64,000 nt of DNA from Streptomyces sp. NBC_00440 (GTDB taxonomy: Bacteria; Actinomycetota; Actinomycetes; Streptomycetales; Streptomycetaceae). Of this stretch, positions 41,865 to 50,246 are shown piece after piece. Location: positions 5,773,501-5,837,500 of the forward strand of contig NZ_CP107921.1 in NCBI RefSeq assembly GCF_036014215.1, in the 5' to 3' direction. The position numbers and the translations under genes are program-made. The notes under the pieces were generated by a model that worked only from the letters and a program-made list of their open reading frames with translations, was not told the origin of the DNA and searched no databases. How positions within the stretch are numbered: the first letter of the stretch is position 1; every line of letters starts with the position of its first letter.

Positions 41865-43268
41865 TCACGGCAGGCGCAGCCGGAACAGCGCCCCGCCGCC
41901 CGGTGCCTGCTCCGCGGTGAGTTCCGCCCCGTGCGCTCGGGCGATCTGGCGGGCCATCGCGAGACCCAGGCCGGAGCCGGGCAGCGCGCGGGCGGCGCGG
42001 GCCCGGTAGAAGCGGTCGAAGACGTACGGCAGGTCATCGGGCGCGATCCCCGGCCCGTGGTCGCGCACGGTCAGTTCCGTCGAGGTGAGGACGGTCTCGA
42101 CCTCACCGCCGTCGCCCGAGAACTTCGCGGCGTTCGAGAGCAGATTGGCAATCAGCCGGGAGAGCCGCGCCGGTACGCCGTTCAGTGCCGGGTCGGCCGC
42201 CGTCTCCACGGTGAAGGCGATCCCCGGCCAGTGGCCGCGGGCCGCCGTCACCGCGTGCTCGACCAGCGGGGCCAGCCGGACACTCTCCACGAGCGGTACG
42301 GGCTCCTCGTCGCGGGCCAGTTCGATCAGGTCGTTCACGAGCGTCGTCACCTCGTGGATCTGCCGGGTGAGGGCGCCGGCCGCCCGGTCGCGCTGAGCGG
42401 TGGTCAACCGGTCGGCGCGGGCGAGGAGTTCCGCGTTGGTCCGCAGCGCCGTGAGCGGGGTGCGCAGCTCGTGGGAGGCGTCCGCCACCAGTCGGCGCTG
42501 GGCGGTCACCGACTGCTCCAGCTCGCCCAGCATGGTGTTGAACGTGGTGGCCAGCCGGGTGATCTCGTCCTCCCGGCTCGCGGGTCCCGGCGGCAGCTCG
42601 ATGCGGTGGCGGGGGTCCCGGGTGGCCGCGATCCGCTCGGCGGCCCCGGTGAGCCGGGCGACGGGCGCCAGACCGGTGCGCGACACCCAGTAGCCCAGCG
42701 CCGCGGCGATCAGCACCCCGGCGCCGCCGACCGCAGCGAGCAGCTGGGCCGTGCGCCGCACGCTCTTCTCCACCGGGTCGGCGCGCAGGGCGACCTGCAC
42801 CGCCTCACGGTGGCCGAAGGTGGTGGTGAGCATCCGGGTGGGACGCCCCTCCAGGGTGATGTTGCTGAAGTACGGTGCGCGGGTGCCCGCGGCGACCTCA
42901 CGGACCGCTCCCGACACCGGCAGGAGGTACGGCTTCGCGGGGTCCGCCGACGGATGCGCCGGCACGATCTGTGAGCAGGCGGGCGACGCCAGGAACTGGC
43001 ACTGGCCCTCGACCACCCCGGGCGTCCCGCCGCCGCGCCCGCCGCCGGACACCGCCGCCGACTGGATGAGATTGAGGTCCAGCTGGTGGTAGATCTCGTA
43101 CCGCTCGACGAAGAAGGCCGCAGCGCACACTCCGAGCGCGACCAGGGCCACGGCCGCCGAAGCGGTCAGGGCGAGCCGGGTGCGCAGCGGACGGCGGCGG
43201 CGCCAGCGCGCACCGAGCCGGTGGGACGGCGCCCGGTGGCTGCGGCCCCCGTCACCGCGGGCGCTCAC
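41865..43268 (-). CDS. Sensor histidine kinase
   Basis: A 467-residue membrane kinase. The Arg-rich N-terminus precedes TM1 (about 30-52, [20 protein letters not shown]). An extracellular domain of about 115 residues contains two Cys ([13 protein letters not shown]) likely forming a disulphide. TM2 is at about 178-198, then HAMP, phosphorylated His266 in [14 protein letters not shown] box [10 protein letters not shown]1 DHGPGIAP, G2 [12 protein letters not shown] 43268 overlaps the response-regulator stop (GTGA). It is divergent from a MurG-like/LegB-like pair, so an envelope signal is likely. Confidence 0.93.
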   Translation of the reverse strand: MSARGDGGRSHRAPSHRLGARWRRRRPLRTRLALTASAAVALVALGVCAAAFFVERYEIYHQLDLNLIQSAAVSGGGRGGGTPGVVEGQCQFLASPACSQIVPAHPSADPAKPYLLPVSGAVREVAAGTRAPYFSNITLEGRPTRMLTTTFGHREAVQVALRADPVEKSVRRTAQLLAAVGGAGVLIAAALGYWVSRTGLAPVARLTGAAERIAATRDPRHRIELPPGPASREDEITRLATTFNTMLGELEQSVTAQRRLVADASHELRTPLTALRTNAELLARADRLTTAQRDRAAGALTRQIHEVTTLVNDLIELARDEEPVPLVESVRLAPLVEHAVTAARGHWPGIAFTVETAADPALNGVPARLSRLIANLLSNAAKFSGDGGEVETVLTSTELTVRDHGPGIAPDDLPYVFDRFYRARAARALPGSGLGLAMARQIARAHGAELTAEQAPGGGALFRLRLP

Positions 43269-43996
43269 GCCGTGTCCAGCCGGTAACCGACCCCGTGCAC
43301 GGTGTGGACCAGGCGCGGTTCACCCGCCGCCTCCAGCTTGCGGCGCAGGTAACCGACGTACACCGCCAGGGAGTTGGAGTCGGGACCGAAGTCCTGGCCC
43401 CAGACCCGCTCCTGGATCAGCTCCCGGGTGAGGACCTGCCCCGGGTGGCGCAGCAGCAGATCGAGCAGGGCGAACTCGGTCCTGCTGAACTCGATGGGGC
43501 GCCCCGCCCGGCGCCCGGTGCGGGTCTCCGGATCCACCGTCAGATCGCCGTACGACAGCGCGCCCGGTTCCTCCTCGACCGGCGCGGCCCGCCGCAGCAG
43601 CGCCCGTACCCGGGCGATCAGCTCGTCGAGCGCGAAGGGCTTCACCAGGTAGTCGTCGGCGCCCGCCTCCAGGCCGTCCACCCGCTCGCTCACCGAGTCC
43701 AGCGCGGTCAGCACCAGGACCGGCGTACGGTCGCCGACGGCGCGCAGCCGGCGGCAGACCGCGAGGCCGTCGAGCACCGGCATCATCACGTCGAGCACGA
43801 TCGCGTCCGGCTGCCAGGCGGCGACGGCCGACAGAGCGGCGAGACCGTCGGCCGCGCCCTGCACCTCGTACCCCTCGACGCTGAGGCCGTCCTCGACCGC
43901 CACGCGTACCTCCGGCTGGTCGTCCACGACCAGGATCTTTCGCTGCCGGGGGCTCACGGGCGGCGTCTGCGAGTGCGAGTACGGATGCGGGTTCAT
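43265..43996 (-). CDS. OmpR-family response regulator
   Basis: A 243-residue regulator. Receiver: VVDDQPE, phospho-acceptor Asp69 ([12 protein letters not shown]), [16 protein letters not shown]. The winged helix has [40 protein letters not shown] and [11 protein letters not shown] 43996 is used; GTG 43957 ([13 protein letters not shown]) is an alternative. Neither has a good ribosome site, which would suit a near-leaderless message. It is divergent from the glycosyltransferase at 44061, with 11-bp-spaced CTTA repeats between. Confidence 0.93.
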   Translation of the reverse strand: MNPHPYSHSQTPPVSPRQRKILVVDDQPEVRVAVEDGLSVEGYEVQGAADGLAALSAVAAWQPDAIVLDVMMPVLDGLAVCRRLRAVGDRTPVLVLTALDSVSERVDGLEAGADDYLVKPFALDELIARVRALLRRAAPVEEEPGALSYGDLTVDPETRTGRRAGRPIEFSRTEFALLDLLLRHPGQVLTRELIQERVWGQDFGPDSNSLAVYVGYLRRKLEAAGEPRLVHTVHGVGYRLDTA

Positions 43997-44021
43997 GGAG
44001 CAAAGCCTGCCAAACCCGGCT

Positions 44022-44037
44022 CTTAGAACCTTCTTAC
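44022..44037. promoter_or_regulatory. CTTA direct repeat, possible response-regulator box
   Basis: CTTAG (44022-44026) and CTTAC (44033-44037) are 11 bp apart, one helical turn, in the 64-bp gap between the regulator (minus) and the glycosyltransferase (plus). The spacing fits OmpR-type binding to control both directions. Confidence 0.4.
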
Positions 44038-44060
44038 GCCCCGACGCGAGTGTGCTGCCC

Positions 44061-45209
44061 ATGCGCACACCACTCTCCGTCGTGATCGGCGCGGGCGGCA
44101 CCGGGGGTCACATCTACCCCGGCCTGGCCCTCGCCGACGCCTTGCGCCGGGCCGTACCCGGCGCGGTGATCTCCTTCGTCGGCACCGAACGCGGCCTCGA
44201 ATCCACGCTCATACCCGGCGCCGGATACCCGCTGCACACCGTCGACATGATCCCCTTCGACCCGGCGCTCGGCGCCCGGCGCTATCTGCTGCCGGCCGCC
44301 CTGCTGAAGTCGGGCGTGCAGTGCCGGACGATCCTGCGCGAGCAGGGGGCCCATGTCGCGGTCGGCATGGGCGGCTACCCCAGCGCGCCGGTGATACTCG
44401 GCGCCCGGATGGCCGGGGTGCCCAGCGTCATCCATGAGTCCAACGCGGTGCCGGGCCGCGCCAACCAGTTCGCGGCCCGGCTCACCCCGCATCTCACCGT
44501 GGCCTTCGACCGCAGCCGGGCCCACCTCGCGGGCGGCGAGAACGCGGAGACGGTCGGGATGCCGATCGCCGCACCGATCGCGGCGCTCGACCGTCCCGCG
44601 CTGCGGGCGGAGGCCCGCCGGGCGCTCGGTGTCCCCGCCGGGGCGCGGCTGCTGCTGGTCAACGGCGGCAGCCTCGGCGCCGCCCGGCTCACCGCCGCCG
44701 CGGTCGGACTCGCGGCCCGCTGGCAGGGGCGTACGGACGTCCATCTGCTCATCAAGACCGGTCCGGCCGCCCTGGAGGCGGCCCGGACCCGGCTCGCGGA
44801 CGAGGGCGGCTGCCGGATCGCCCGCGCCGTGCCCTATCTGGACCGGATGGACCTCGCGTACGCCGCGGCCGACCTGGTGGTCTGCCGGGCCGGCTCCGCC
44901 ACGGTCGCCGAACTCGCCACCACCGGGGTGCCCGCGATCCTCGTCCCGTATCCGCACGCGCCGGGCGACCACCAGACCCACAACGCCCGCGTCCTCAGCG
45001 ACGCCGGGGCCGGGGTGCTGATCGCCGACGAGGAGACGACGGCGGAGCGGCTCGCCGAAGTGGCGGGCCCACTCCTCGCCGACCCCGCCCGGCTCGCCGC
45101 GATGAGCGGTGCAGCCGGCCCCTCCACCCACGCCAGGGCGGCCGATCTGCTCGCTGCCCGCGTCCTCTCCCACTCAAGCCTGTCCCACGCAAAGGAGTTC
45201 ACCCCATGA
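44061..45209 (+). CDS. MurG-like UDP-GlcNAc glycosyltransferase (second copy)
   Basis: A 382-residue GT28 enzyme. MurG adds GlcNAc to lipid I in peptidoglycan synthesis. Family motifs: [20 protein letters not shown] (loop 1), [60 protein letters not shown] and [20 protein letters not shown]. It is outside the dcw cluster where the main murG resides, so it is presumably an extra copy. ATG 44061. It is coupled by ATGA to a nucleotide-sugar dehydratase, implying it may glycosylate a different lipid carrier or use a modified sugar (inference). Confidence 0.88.
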   Translation: MRTPLSVVIGAGGTGGHIYPGLALADALRRAVPGAVISFVGTERGLESTLIPGAGYPLHTVDMIPFDPALGARRYLLPAALLKSGVQCRTILREQGAHVAVGMGGYPSAPVILGARMAGVPSVIHESNAVPGRANQFAARLTPHLTVAFDRSRAHLAGGENAETVGMPIAAPIAALDRPALRAEARRALGVPAGARLLLVNGGSLGAARLTAAAVGLAARWQGRTDVHLLIKTGPAALEAARTRLADEGGCRIARAVPYLDRMDLAYAAADLVVCRAGSATVAELATTGVPAILVPYPHAPGDHQTHNARVLSDAGAGVLIADEETTAERLAEVAGPLLADPARLAAMSGAAGPSTHARAADLLAARVLSHSSLSHAKEFTP

Positions 45210-46213
45210 CCACCTCGCCGACCACGTCCAGCTGGCAGAACCGCACCGTCCTCGTCACCGGAGCCGAGGGCTTCATCGGCTCGACCCTGGTCGACCTCCT
45301 GGTGGAGCAGGGGGCGCGGGTCCGGGCGTTCGTCCACTACAAGCCGTACGGCGAGAAGGGCCACCTCGCCCGCCATCTGGGCAGCTCCCAGGTCGAGATG
45401 GTGGCGGGGGACGTCCGGGACGCGGGCCGCGTCGACGACGCGGTGGCGGGCTGCGACACGGTCTTCCACCTCGCTGCGCTGATCGGCATCCCCTACAGCT
45501 ACGACGCCCCCGGCGCGTACGTCGCCACGAATGTCGTCGGTACCGAGAACATCGCCGAGTCCTGCCGCCGGCACTCCGTACGCCGTCTTCTGCACACCTC
45601 CACCAGCGAGGTGTACGGGACCGCGCTCACCGCCCCGATCAGCGAACAGCACCCGCTCCAGCCGCAGTCCCCGTACTCCGCGTCCAAGATCGGCGCCGAC
45701 ATGATGGCGCTGTCCCACTGGCACGCGTTCGAGCTGCCGGTGACGGTGGTGCGGCCCTTCAACACCTACGGCCCCCGGCAGTCCGCGCGCGCCGTCATCC
45801 CGGCCATCCTCGCCCAGCTCCACTCCGGGGCCCGGGAGATCAAGCTCGGCTCGCTCACGCCGACCCGTGACTTCACCTATGTCACGGACACCGCGCGCGG
45901 CTTCCTCGCGCTGGCCGACTGCGACCGGGCGCTGGGCGAGAGCGTCAACCTCGGTACCGGCCAGGAGATTTCGATCGGGGACCTGGCGCAGGCGCTGATC
46001 GCGGCCTCCGGACGGGACGCCGAGGTCGTCATCGACCCGGCCAGGCTCCGCCCTTCGGGCAGCGAGGTCCAGCGGCTGCTCTCGGACAACTCGCGGGCCC
46101 GCGAATGGGCGGGCTGGCAGCCCGAAGTCGCGCTCACCGACGGGCTGAAGCAGACATCCGAGTGGATCGCGGAGCATCTGCACCTGTTCGCGGCGGACCG
46201 CTACCAGGTCTGA
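45206..46213 (+). CDS. NAD-dependent nucleotide-sugar epimerase/dehydratase, LegB-like
   Basis: A 335-residue extended short-chain dehydrogenase acting on NDP-sugars. It has Rossmann motif TGAEGFIGS (about 19-27), FHLAALIGIPYSYDAPGAYV, TSTSEVYGTA and the catalytic S-P-Y-S-A-S-K (Tyr and Lys), plus RPFNTYGPRQSARAVIP. The stretch around AALIGIPYSY resembles LegB-type UDP-GlcNAc 4,6-dehydratases used for legionaminic-acid-like sugars, but no other nonulosonate genes are nearby. It overlaps the MurG-like gene by ATGA. Confidence 0.85.
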   Translation: MTTSPTTSSWQNRTVLVTGAEGFIGSTLVDLLVEQGARVRAFVHYKPYGEKGHLARHLGSSQVEMVAGDVRDAGRVDDAVAGCDTVFHLAALIGIPYSYDAPGAYVATNVVGTENIAESCRRHSVRRLLHTSTSEVYGTALTAPISEQHPLQPQSPYSASKIGADMMALSHWHAFELPVTVVRPFNTYGPRQSARAVIPAILAQLHSGAREIKLGSLTPTRDFTYVTDTARGFLALADCDRALGESVNLGTGQEISIGDLAQALIAASGRDAEVVIDPARLRPSGSEVQRLLSDNSRAREWAGWQPEVALTDGLKQTSEWIAEHLHLFAADRYQV

Positions 46214-46261
46214 CCGGCACCCGTTCGGGCCGACCGTTCCCACGTCCGACCGCGGCACCTG

Positions 46262-46282
46262 CCGGCGGCGGACCGCCGCCGG
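46262..46282. terminator. Terminator between convergent genes
   Basis: CCGGCGGCGG (46262-46271), A, CCGCCGCCGG (46273-46282): a perfect inverted repeat between the dehydratase (plus) and TetR (minus) genes. Confidence 0.65.
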
Positions 46283-46313
46283 GTCCGGACCGGGGATCAG
46301 GCTGGCCGGGGGA

Positions 46314-46937
46314 TCAGGCGGGCGGGGCCGGGGCGCTCAGCCCGGAGCAGAGCAGCACGGTGAACTCGCGCGCCCACTCCTCGTCCACCGGCTCCGCGCT
46401 CACCAGGGCCCGGTGCACCACCGCGCCCGCGACCACGTCGAAGATCAGGTCGGTGTGCCGGGCCGAGGCCTCGGGGTCGTCCTCGGTGGGGAGTTCACCC
46501 CGGGCCTGGGCCCGTTCGCGGCCGATGGTCACCAGCCGCTTCTGCCGGTCGACGATGGCCGAGCGGATCCGGGCGCGCAGCGCCTCGTCGCTGATCGACT
46601 CGGCGACCACCGCCATCAGCGCGGTCTTGGTCTCGGGCCGCGCGAGGAGCGCGGCGAACTGGAGCACCACGCCCTCGATGTCCGCGGTCAGACTGCCCCG
46701 GTCGGGGAGTTCGAGTTCGTCGAAGAGGACCGCCACGGCGTCCACGACCAGTTCGTTCTTGTGCGACCAGCGGCGATAGAGCGTCGTCTTGGCCACGCCG
46801 GCGCGGGTCGCCACCTCGCCCATCGTCAGCTTCGACCAGCCCAGGTCGACCAGCGCGGCTCTGGTCGCCACGAGGATCGCGGTATCGGCCTCTGCGGAGC
46901 GTGGGCGACCCGTTCGGGTGGGCTTGCTGAAGGGCAT
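46314..46937 (-). CDS. TetR family transcriptional regulator
   Basis: A 207-residue repressor. N-terminus PFSKPTRTGRPRSAEADTAI, then HTH LTMGEVATRAGVAKTTLYRR (about 38-57). The remaining helical domain has FDELELPDRGSLTADIEGVV and DLIFDVVAGAVVHRALVSAE. ATG 46937 is preferred because relatives begin MPFSKP; ATG 46949 is four residues upstream. Neither has a clear ribosome site. A perfect 11-1-11 palindrome lies 94 bp upstream (47031-47053) and is its likely operator. No divergent gene is close, so it may mainly regulate itself or a distant locus. Confidence 0.9.
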   Translation of the reverse strand: MPFSKPTRTGRPRSAEADTAILVATRAALVDLGWSKLTMGEVATRAGVAKTTLYRRWSHKNELVVDAVAVLFDELELPDRGSLTADIEGVVLQFAALLARPETKTALMAVVAESISDEALRARIRSAIVDRQKRLVTIGRERAQARGELPTEDDPEASARHTDLIFDVVAGAVVHRALVSAEPVDEEWAREFTVLLCSGLSAPAPPA

Positions 46938-47030
46938 GACCGCGACCATACCGGTCAGTAGCTCAGCCGCCGTGAGTCAGATCACGGGAAACCGTCGGAG
47001 AATTTACGCCCACTGCTCCCGGTCGACCAG

Positions 47031-47053
47031 TTACGCTACGACTCGTAGCGTAA
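47031..47053. promoter_or_regulatory. Perfect 23-bp palindrome, likely TetR operator
   Basis: TTACGCTACGA (47031-47041), C, TCGTAGCGTAA (47043-47053): eleven complementary pairs around one base. This size and symmetry is typical of TetR-family operators. Confidence 0.8.
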
Positions 47054-47204
47054 AGAGGCGCAAGCGCGCCCCTGCTGCACGAGCACCACGCGACGACCAC
47101 GCGACAACCGGGTGACACAACAGCACAACAGAGCCACTGGCGCCAGGGTGGGGACCCTGCGCCTGTCCCGGGCCCCTCATCGGGGTCGGACTGATGGTCC
47201 GTGT

Positions 47205-47245
47205 CCGTCCGTACGCCCCGCATCCGGCGGGGGGTGTACGGACGG
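47205..47245 (+). terminator. Hairpin 87 bp before the thioredoxin gene
   Basis: CCGTCCGTACGCCCC (47205-47219), 11-nt loop, GGGGTGTACGGACGG (47231-47245): 15 pairs with one G-T. No plus-strand gene precedes it, so it is an orphan terminator. It may end a small RNA or act as a leader attenuator. Confidence 0.6.
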
Positions 47246-47279
47246 GCCGGGCCCGCACCACCGGCGGATTACGCCGACA

Positions 47280-47305
47280 GCTTTCCTGAACGGCTTTCCT
47301 GAACG
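47280..47305 (+). repeat. Perfect 13-bp tandem duplication in the thioredoxin leader
   Basis: GCTTTCCTGAACG occurs twice without a gap (47280-47292, 47293-47305), 27-52 bp before the start codon and just ahead of the GGAGGGGGGAGG ribosome site. Confidence 0.75.
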
Positions 47306-47331
47306 AGTGGCGGAGGGGGGAGGATGTACGT

Positions 47332-48309
47332 ATGCAGCCTAGGAACATGTCCATGAGCGGCGTCGTCGACCTCGCCGCAGTGAAGGCCGCCGGCGAGGCC
47401 CGGCAGAAAGCGGAGCAGGCGCGCGCCGAGACCGCAAGGCAGGGCGGCGCAGCGCCCGTCTCGCCCGTCTCGCTGGTGATCGACGTCGACGAAGCCGGTT
47501 TTGAGCGCGATGTCATCCAGCGCTCCGCCGAGGTCCCGGTCGTCATCGACTTCTGGGCCGAGTGGTGCGAGCCCTGCAAGCAGCTCGGCCCGCTGCTGGA
47601 GCGCCTCGCCGTCGAGTACAACGGCCGCTTCCTGCTCGCCAAGGTCGACGTCGACGCCAACCAGATGCTGATGCAGCAGTTCGGGATCCAGGGGATTCCG
47701 GCCGTTTTCGCCGTGGTCGCCGGGCAGGCCCTCCCGCTCTTCCAGGGTGCGGCGCCCGAGGCCCAGATCCGGCAGACCCTCGACCAGTTGATCCAGGTCG
47801 GCGAGGAGCGCTTCGGGATCACCGGGATCCCGGTGGACCCGGAAGCGGAGCCGCCCGCCGCGGACGCCGAGCCCGCCGAGGTGCCGGCCGGCCCCTATGA
47901 CGCACTGCTCGAAGCGGCCGTACAGGCGCTGGACGCCAATGACTTCGACAGCGCGGTCCAGGCGTACCGGAATGTCCTCTCGCAGGACCCGGCCAACGAG
48001 GAGGCCAAGCTCGGCCTCGCCCAGGCCGAACTGCTCGGCCGGGTCCAGGGTCTGGACCCCCAGCAGGTCCGGAAGGACGCGGCCGACAGCCCCGCCGATG
48101 TCAAGGCGCAGATCGCCGCGGCCGACCTCGATCTGGTGGGCGGTCATATCGAGGACGCCTTCGGCCGTCTGGTCCAGACGGTGCAGCGGACGGTGGGTGA
48201 CGACCGCGAGGCCGCACGGGTCCATCTGCTCCAGCTCTTCGAAGTGATCGGATCCGACGACCCGAGGGTGACCGCCGCCCGTTCCGCCCTGGCGCGCGTG
48301 TTGTTCTGA
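47332..48309 (+). CDS. Thioredoxin-TPR co-chaperone (CnoX/YbbN-type)
   Basis: A 325-residue protein. N-terminal extension of about 48 residues (Ala/Glu/Gln-rich), then a thioredoxin domain with active site WCEPCK (Cys79, Cys82), followed by tetratricopeptide repeats from about residue 180 (YDALLEAAVQALDANDFDSA, NEEAKLGLAQAELLGRVQGL). This architecture is that of CnoX/YbbN, which holds unfolded proteins under oxidative stress and passes them to GroEL. ATG 47332 follows GGAGG. The gene is monocistronic. Confidence 0.9.
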   Translation: MQPRNMSMSGVVDLAAVKAAGEARQKAEQARAETARQGGAAPVSPVSLVIDVDEAGFERDVIQRSAEVPVVIDFWAEWCEPCKQLGPLLERLAVEYNGRFLLAKVDVDANQMLMQQFGIQGIPAVFAVVAGQALPLFQGAAPEAQIRQTLDQLIQVGEERFGITGIPVDPEAEPPAADAEPAEVPAGPYDALLEAAVQALDANDFDSAVQAYRNVLSQDPANEEAKLGLAQAELLGRVQGLDPQQVRKDAADSPADVKAQIAAADLDLVGGHIEDAFGRLVQTVQRTVGDDREAARVHLLQLFEVIGSDDPRVTAARSALARVLF

Positions 48310-48920
48310 CGAGGGTTCTGAACAGTCACTAAACGCGCGGCGTCGGCGGGTTGATGCTGACGATTTGGCGACACAGCGATAACCGACGGCCGTACTTTGC
48401 CAAAGCTTGGCAATTGCGGCCGTCTGTTACTCCGAGTAAATCAGGTACCTCCTTCTGCCCGGTTATGGTCGCCTACCGCCCGATGTAGCGCCGACGTCGG
48501 CCCCACCCTGTGTGTCCGCGCGATATCGGCCGGTCGCGGTTCGGTTATCGAGCCGTTACTAGCCGGTAACGAGCCCCTTGTGTCACAGCCGCGAATGCAC
48601 CACGATCGGCCAAGCTCGGTCCAATCACGCACCGGCGCGACATCCGGTCGCGGCGTGGCCGCTTGGGTCCCCACCGAGCCGGTCGGCGGCAGTGGCGCCG
48701 GCTGCGGGACAGGGGGGTTCCTGCCACCCGGCGGGGCCTGTCCAGCGGTTGCGCGAAGGCGTGGCCAGTGGTTGTCGCTCGGGGGTGATCGCCGGTGCTT
48801 CGGACGCGGTTCGCGCTTCTGAACCGGGCGCTCTCCTTCCCGAGGACGTAGCACTTCTCCCATCCCAGGACGGGCTTCGAACCCGATCCGGAGATGTACG
48901 TCCGAGAAGGAGGAAACTAA
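48310..48920. other. 611-bp non-coding region upstream of the DUF6230 gene
   Basis: I see no supported gene on the plus strand. It begins with an AT-richer part containing the nested palindrome at 48385-48424 and several ATCGG/GATAT stretches. A GC-rich leader follows, ending with AAGGAGG at about 48907. The length and structure suggest complex promoter control of the secreted/membrane module. Minus-strand open frame here continues antisense through two real genes and is rejected. Confidence 0.55.
48385..48424. promoter_or_regulatory. 40-bp nested palindrome
   Basis: Outer arms GACGGCCG (48385-48392) and CGGCCGTC (48417-48424) enclose inner arms TTGCCAA (48397-48403) and TTGGCAA (48407-48413) around AGC. 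Symmetric spacers are 4 and 3 nt. It is either the thioredoxin gene terminator (75 bp after its stop) or a double regulator site. Confidence 0.65.
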
Positions 48921-49565
48921 GTGAGTTCCCAGGTACGTGGCGGAACCAGATGGAAGCGGTTCGCGCTTGTCATGGTGCCGAGCGTGGTCGCCACCGCTGC
49001 GGTGGGCGTCGGCCTCGCGCAGGGTGCGCTCGCCGCTTCGTTCAGCGTGTCCGGCCAGAGCTTCAAGGTCAGTGCCGACCAGCTGGTCGGGCAGGACTTC
49101 GTCCAGTACGGCAGTGTCGCGACCGGCAAGGACCTGAACGGCAAGAGCGCCGCCCACGCGGTGGCCGTGTCGGGGTTCAGCAGCGCCACGATCAACAACA
49201 TGTGCCAGTCGGTGGTCACACCCAACCTGCCGTTCGGCCTTGGCAGCGTCACGCTGCAGCTGCACGCGGGCACCGACGCCAAGAAGCCGGTCGAGGCGAC
49301 GAATCTGTACCTCGATGTCGCGAGCCTCGACGCCGATGCGACGTTCAAGAACATCGACATCGGTGTAGCGGCCGGTGACCCGTCGAACAAGACGGGCATC
49401 GAGCACGGCACGGAGAAGGCCGTCAATCCGAACGGCTTCGCGCAGCGCGCCGATGAGGCGACGCTGAAGCACGTGAAGCAGACGGCGTGGGCGACCACGG
49501 CCGGCACTTTCAAGCTCAGCAACTTGAGCCTGAGGCTCAAGCCGGGCGTCCAGGAGTGCTACTAA
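48921..49565 (+). CDS. DUF6230 family exported/membrane protein
   Basis: A 214-residue protein. An N-terminal hydrophobic segment follows Arg/Lys (WKRFALVMVPSVVATAAVGV), ending near ALAA as a signal peptide or anchor. The mature part is beta-rich with many Val/Ser/Thr/Asn (SFSVSGQSFKVSADQLVGQD, NLYLDVASLDADATFKNIDI). GTG 48921 has AGGAGG seven bases upstream, the strongest ribosome site in the area. S. coelicolor relatives were once labelled cholesterol esterase, without visible catalytic motifs. First gene of a three-gene module with DUF6114 and a secreted repeat protein. Confidence 0.85.
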   Translation: MSSQVRGGTRWKRFALVMVPSVVATAAVGVGLAQGALAASFSVSGQSFKVSADQLVGQDFVQYGSVATGKDLNGKSAAHAVAVSGFSSATINNMCQSVVTPNLPFGLGSVTLQLHAGTDAKKPVEATNLYLDVASLDADATFKNIDIGVAAGDPSNKTGIEHGTEKAVNPNGFAQRADEATLKHVKQTAWATTAGTFKLSNLSLRLKPGVQECY

Positions 49566-49658
49566 GCACACCCGGGCGGCCGGAGCGCGCAGTCGGCGCT
49601 GCGGCCGCCCGAACCCCCTACTTCTCAGAGCAACACCGGTACCAGGGAGCTGTTTTCC

Positions 49659-50246
49659 ATGAGCGCCGAGTCCACAGGTTCCCGCGATTTCACCCACTGG
49701 CGGCTTCGCTTCCGCGCATGGCGGGGAAACCGACCCTTCTGGGCGGGCCTGTTCACCATGGCGGGAGGCGTGCCGATCGCCTACTTCCCGTACGCCAACA
49801 TGCACCTCGGCAATGTGACGCTGGCGATGTCCACCACCGCGGGTGCCGGGTCGCTGATCATCGGCGTGCTGCTCGTCACGCTCGGTGTGACGATGTGGTA
49901 CCACGCCGCTGTCAAGGCGTTCGCGGGGGTAGCGGCGATCCTGCTGGCGCTGATCTCCCTCCCGGTGGCGAACATCGGCGGTTTCGTCGTCGGCTTCCTG
50001 CTGTCGATGGTCGGTGGGGCGCTCTCGCTCTCCTGGGCGCCCGCGAAGCCCAACGCCGACCCGGCGGTGCCGGCCCAGGGTGGTTCCGAGGACGGGACTC
50101 CGCACGGAAGCACGCCCGAAGGCACCGCTCCCGTGGACGAGTTCCTCCCCTTCGGCCACGCACCGGCCGTCCCGGAGCAGCCGTCCCGGGCGTATGACAA
50201 GGACACGACAGTGGATGCCAACGGTGGGAGGCACCGTGCGGGGTGA
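49659..50246 (+). CDS. DUF6114 family integral membrane protein
   Basis: A 195-residue protein with four hydrophobic segments: PFWAGLFTMAGGVPIAYFPY, TTAGAGSLIIGVLLVTLGVT, VKAFAGVAAILLALISLPVA and IGGFVVGFLLSMVGGALSLS. A cytoplasmic Pro/Gly/Glu-rich tail follows. The WRGNRPFWAG start motif defines the family. It lies 93 bp after DUF6230, and its end overlaps the next gene's start by 11 bp. Function unknown; constant pairing with DUF6230 suggests a complex. Confidence 0.87.
   Translation: MSAESTGSRDFTHWRLRFRAWRGNRPFWAGLFTMAGGVPIAYFPYANMHLGNVTLAMSTTAGAGSLIIGVLLVTLGVTMWYHAAVKAFAGVAAILLALISLPVANIGGFVVGFLLSMVGGALSLSWAPAKPNADPAVPAQGGSEDGTPHGSTPEGTAPVDEFLPFGHAPAVPEQPSRAYDKDTTVDANGGRHRAG

Larger units (their letters stand above)
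46938..47331. other. Regulatory intergenic region between TetR and thioredoxin genes
   Basis: No credible gene is seen in these 394 bp. The region holds ACCGGT near the TetR start, the 47031-47053 palindrome, a 15-bp hairpin at 47205-47245 and a 13-bp tandem duplication at 47280-47305. It includes the promoter of the thioredoxin gene and possibly a short non-coding transcript ending at the hairpin. Confidence 0.6.

Noticed and set aside
45206..46213. A legionaminic acid biosynthesis cluster
   Set aside because: Only the LegB-like dehydratase is present; no synthase, aminotransferase or cytidylyltransferase genes are nearby.
46105..46779. 224-codon plus-strand frame overlapping the dehydratase end and antisense to TetR
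   Set aside because: It overlaps two well-supported genes and its product is low-complexity Ser/Arg/Pro without motifs.
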